Shown: one piece after another, positions 6,352 to 8,221 of the stretch | Layout of the letters: every line of letters starts with the position of its first letter | Position numbering within the stretch: the first letter of the stretch is position 1 | From: Methylococcaceae bacterium NSM2-1 | GTDB taxonomy: Bacteria; Pseudomonadota; Gammaproteobacteria; Methylococcales; Methylomonadaceae | Direction: 5' to 3' | DNA length: 8,221 nt | NCBI GenBank assembly: GCA_002256705.1 | Contig: NQJI01000150.1 | Span: 1 to 8,221, forward strand | Notes under the pieces: model-generated | Databases searched by the model: none | What the model was told of the DNA's origin: nothing | The model's input: only the letters and a program-made list of their open reading frames with translations | Translations under genes and position numbers: made by a program

Positions 6352-8091
6352 ATGAAATCACCTCAACTCCCACTTGATGCTCCCTACAATGAAAGCCAGC
6401 GTGCATGGCTAAACGGCTTTTTTGCCGGGATGCACACACACATGATTCAAAGTGCTGGCTCAGTGAATCAAACTGATAGCCGAATCATCACCATACTCTA
6501 TGGCAGCCAAACGGGTAATGCTGAATCTGTCGCAAATGATGCAGCTAGCGTTGCCAAAGCATACGGCTTGAAGCCTCTGGTAAAAAGCATGGATGAAATC
6601 GAAGCTGATGCGCTCTCGGCAATAGACTGTTTGCTGATTATCACCAGCACCTACGGTGAAGGCGAAATGCCTGATAATGCCCAGATGCTATGGGATAGCG
6701 TTTGCGCAGATACGATGCCCAGGCTTGAAGCGATGAAGTTTTCTGTGTTGGCATTGGGTGACACCAGTTATGACTTGTTCTGTAAAGCGGGTATAGACTG
6801 GGATAATAAACTGGCTGAACTGGGTGCAACACGCGTTTATGAGCGTACGGATTGCGATGTCGATTTTGAAGAATCTGCTGAACGCTGGATGACTGCTGTC
6901 ATTCCACACATGGCGGGAGGCGCTGCTACGGCTGTTGTTGAAACCGGCTCCCGTGCTACCGGCAAACCCGAATACCACCGGAAAAACCCGTTTCCAGCCA
7001 AACTGCTGGTTAATCGTTTACTAACCGACGCATCATCCTCAAAAGAAACGCGTCATTATGAAATATCGATAGCAGGTTCAGGTTTGACTTACGAGGCAGG
7101 CGATGCCTTATGCGTTGTGCCAACCAACTGTCCTGAACTGGTTGCGGACATTATCAAAGCCATTAATTGCAATGGCGATGAAGACGAACCGGTCAATGGC
7201 GAATTAATGCCGTTACGTGAAGCATTGCGCACGCATTTTGAGATCAAGGCGCCCAGTAAAGAGCTCATTGAAGAGATTGCAACCCGCTCCGGCGACCAGG
7301 AACTTAACGGAATTATTGAATCTGGCGATAAAGAACAACTGGCTGATTATTTATGGGGACGCGATACGCTGGATTTATTGCTGCAATTCCCCGTTTGCGA
7401 ATTTGCCGCAGCTGAATTTATAGCCCTGTTAAAACCCTTGCAGCATCGAGCTTATTCTATTTCTTCCAGCGGCAACCGCTATCCGGATGCCGTGCATTTG
7501 ACGGTTGCCAGTGTGCGCTATGAAAGCCATAACCGCCAGCACAAGGGTGTATGTTCAACATTCCTGGCTGATCTGGTTGAAGATGAAACCAAGGTGCATT
7601 GTTTCTTTACGCCCAACAAGGTATTCAGGGTTCCTGAGGATAACAACCTGCCTATGATTATGGTCGGTCCCGGCACCGGCATCGCACCATTCCGCGCCTT
7701 TTTGCAGGAACGCCAGTACCGGAATGCACCGGGCAAAAACTGGTTATTTTTTGGCGACCGTAACGCCGCAACTGATTTTATTTATCGTGAAGAACTGGAA
7801 AGTTTTCAACAAAGCGGCTTGCTGACACGTTTGGATGTGGCCTTTTCCAGAGACCAGGACGCCAAGATTTACGTGCAGGACAGGATGCTTGAACAAGGCG
7901 CCGAGCTGTTTTCATGGCTGGAACAGGGCGGTTATTTCTTCGTCTGTGGCGATGCTTACAGAATGGCAAAAGATGTCGACCAGGCGTTGCATGATGTCAT
8001 TGCTGAACATGGCAAATTTTCAGAACAGCAAGCCATTGATTACGTTAATCGACTGAAAAAGGATAAACGTTACGTTAGAGACGTTTATTGA
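6352..8091 (+). CDS. cysJ: CysJ-type NADPH diflavin reductase (sulfite reductase flavoprotein alpha-like)
   Basis: This cytoplasmic flavoprotein passes electrons from NADPH through FAD to FMN and on to a partner, classically the sulfite reductase hemoprotein CysI. The N-terminal ESQRAWLNGFFAGM (14-27) matches the CysJ oligomerisation segment and supports the ATG at 6352, although no good ribosome-binding site precedes it. The flavodoxin domain shows YGSQTGNAESVA (50-61), TSTYGEGE (98-105) and LGDTSY (135-140). The FAD domain shows RAYSISSS (366-373) and GVCSTFLADL (399-408). The NADPH domain shows GPGTGIAPFRAF (439-450), SRDQ (499-502), K-x-Y-x-Q (505-509), CGD (532-534) and the family's C-terminal RDVY. 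At 579 residues it is slightly shorter than E. coli CysJ (599) and appears intact. It starts 64 bases after the glutamate synthase gene with no terminator visible between them, so cotranscription is likely. No cysI is seen here; the partner may be the upstream protein or a CysI encoded elsewhere. Confidence 0.95.
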   Translation: MKSPQLPLDAPYNESQRAWLNGFFAGMHTHMIQSAGSVNQTDSRIITILYGSQTGNAESVANDAASVAKAYGLKPLVKSMDEIEADALSAIDCLLIITSTYGEGEMPDNAQMLWDSVCADTMPRLEAMKFSVLALGDTSYDLFCKAGIDWDNKLAELGATRVYERTDCDVDFEESAERWMTAVIPHMAGGAATAVVETGSRATGKPEYHRKNPFPAKLLVNRLLTDASSSKETRHYEISIAGSGLTYEAGDALCVVPTNCPELVADIIKAINCNGDEDEPVNGELMPLREALRTHFEIKAPSKELIEEIATRSGDQELNGIIESGDKEQLADYLWGRDTLDLLLQFPVCEFAAAEFIALLKPLQHRAYSISSSGNRYPDAVHLTVASVRYESHNRQHKGVCSTFLADLVEDETKVHCFFTPNKVFRVPEDNNLPMIMVGPGTGIAPFRAFLQERQYRNAPGKNWLFFGDRNAATDFIYREELESFQQSGLLTRLDVAFSRDQDAKIYVQDRMLEQGAELFSWLEQGGYFFVCGDAYRMAKDVDQALHDVIAEHGKFSEQQAIDYVNRLKKDKRYVRDVY

Positions 8092-8120
8092 TTGTTGCTT
8101 GTATCAATAAAGAACTGTAT

Positions 8121-8220
8121 CTATTCTGCGCCCTGAAGCATGGCTACAATCAATAATCCAACAAGGCACGTCAATCCTGCATCCATGCAGGTATGACGTG
8201 CCTTGTTTTGCGCTGAATAG
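8121..8220. repeat. outer imperfect inverted repeat around the terminator hairpin
   Basis: CTATTCTGCGC (8121-8131) is the inverted complement of GCGCTGAATAG (8210-8220) with one T-T mismatch. These arms flank the hairpin at 8160-8207, making a roughly 100-base nested structure that reaches the edge of the window. The left spacer (28 bases) has no counterpart on the right. It may be chance, an intergenic repeat or a miniature element; no target-site duplication can be judged because the sequence stops. Confidence 0.35.
8160..8209 (+). terminator. long nested hairpin, probable terminator of the gltB-cysJ unit
   Basis: AACAAGGCACGTCA (8160-8173) pairs perfectly with TGACGTGCCTTGTT (8194-8207). 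Inside it, CCTGCAT (8176-8182) pairs with ATGCAGG (8185-8191), separated by a 2x2 mismatch. Ts at 8206-8209 complete a short U tract, so it fits a rho-independent terminator 68 bases after the cysJ stop. The U tract is short for the stem length, so a repeat element or a shared terminator with an oppositely oriented gene beyond the window is also possible. Confidence 0.72.
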
Positions 8221-8221
8221 T

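Overview
The window holds two large, intact, co-directional genes in what looks like proteobacterial DNA. They are preceded by the end of a small broken gene and followed by a strong hairpin. The flavoprotein resembles the gammaproteobacterial CysJ family almost end to end. Base composition is moderate, with no sign of plasmid or phage functions. My impression is a gammaproteobacterium, possibly a methanotroph-like one, but nothing here fixes the taxon.

Layout. Positions 1-369 carry the 3' part of an unrecognised small gene whose reading frame is broken near 240. Positions 370-516 are non-coding, with short competing hairpins, and end in a clear intrinsic terminator at 517-551. Positions 552-833 are an AT-rich upstream region. 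Positions 834-6287 encode a very large (1817 aa), divergent glutamate synthase large subunit. After a 64-base gap without a visible terminator, 6352-8091 encodes a 579-aa diflavin reductase of the CysJ type (FMN, FAD and NADPH sites all visible). A nested hairpin/terminator at 8160-8209 closes the unit.

How the genes may work together. Bacterial GltB normally receives electrons from GltD, a small FAD/iron-sulfur subunit. CysJ normally feeds the sulfite reductase hemoprotein CysI. Here neither gltD nor cysI is visible, and a GltB-like protein sits directly upstream of a CysJ-like one. The GltB-like protein lacks the ferredoxin-type loop, has altered FMN and 3Fe-4S motifs, and carries a C-terminal extension of about 190 residues. 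It also has a 103-residue insertion just before the FMN domain. That insertion contains a stretch resembling the N-terminal segment of CysI, the region known to hold CysI to CysJ. My main hypothesis is therefore an NADPH-dependent glutamate synthase powered by a CysJ-type diflavin reductase. It rests on gene order and by-eye motif comparison and is untested.
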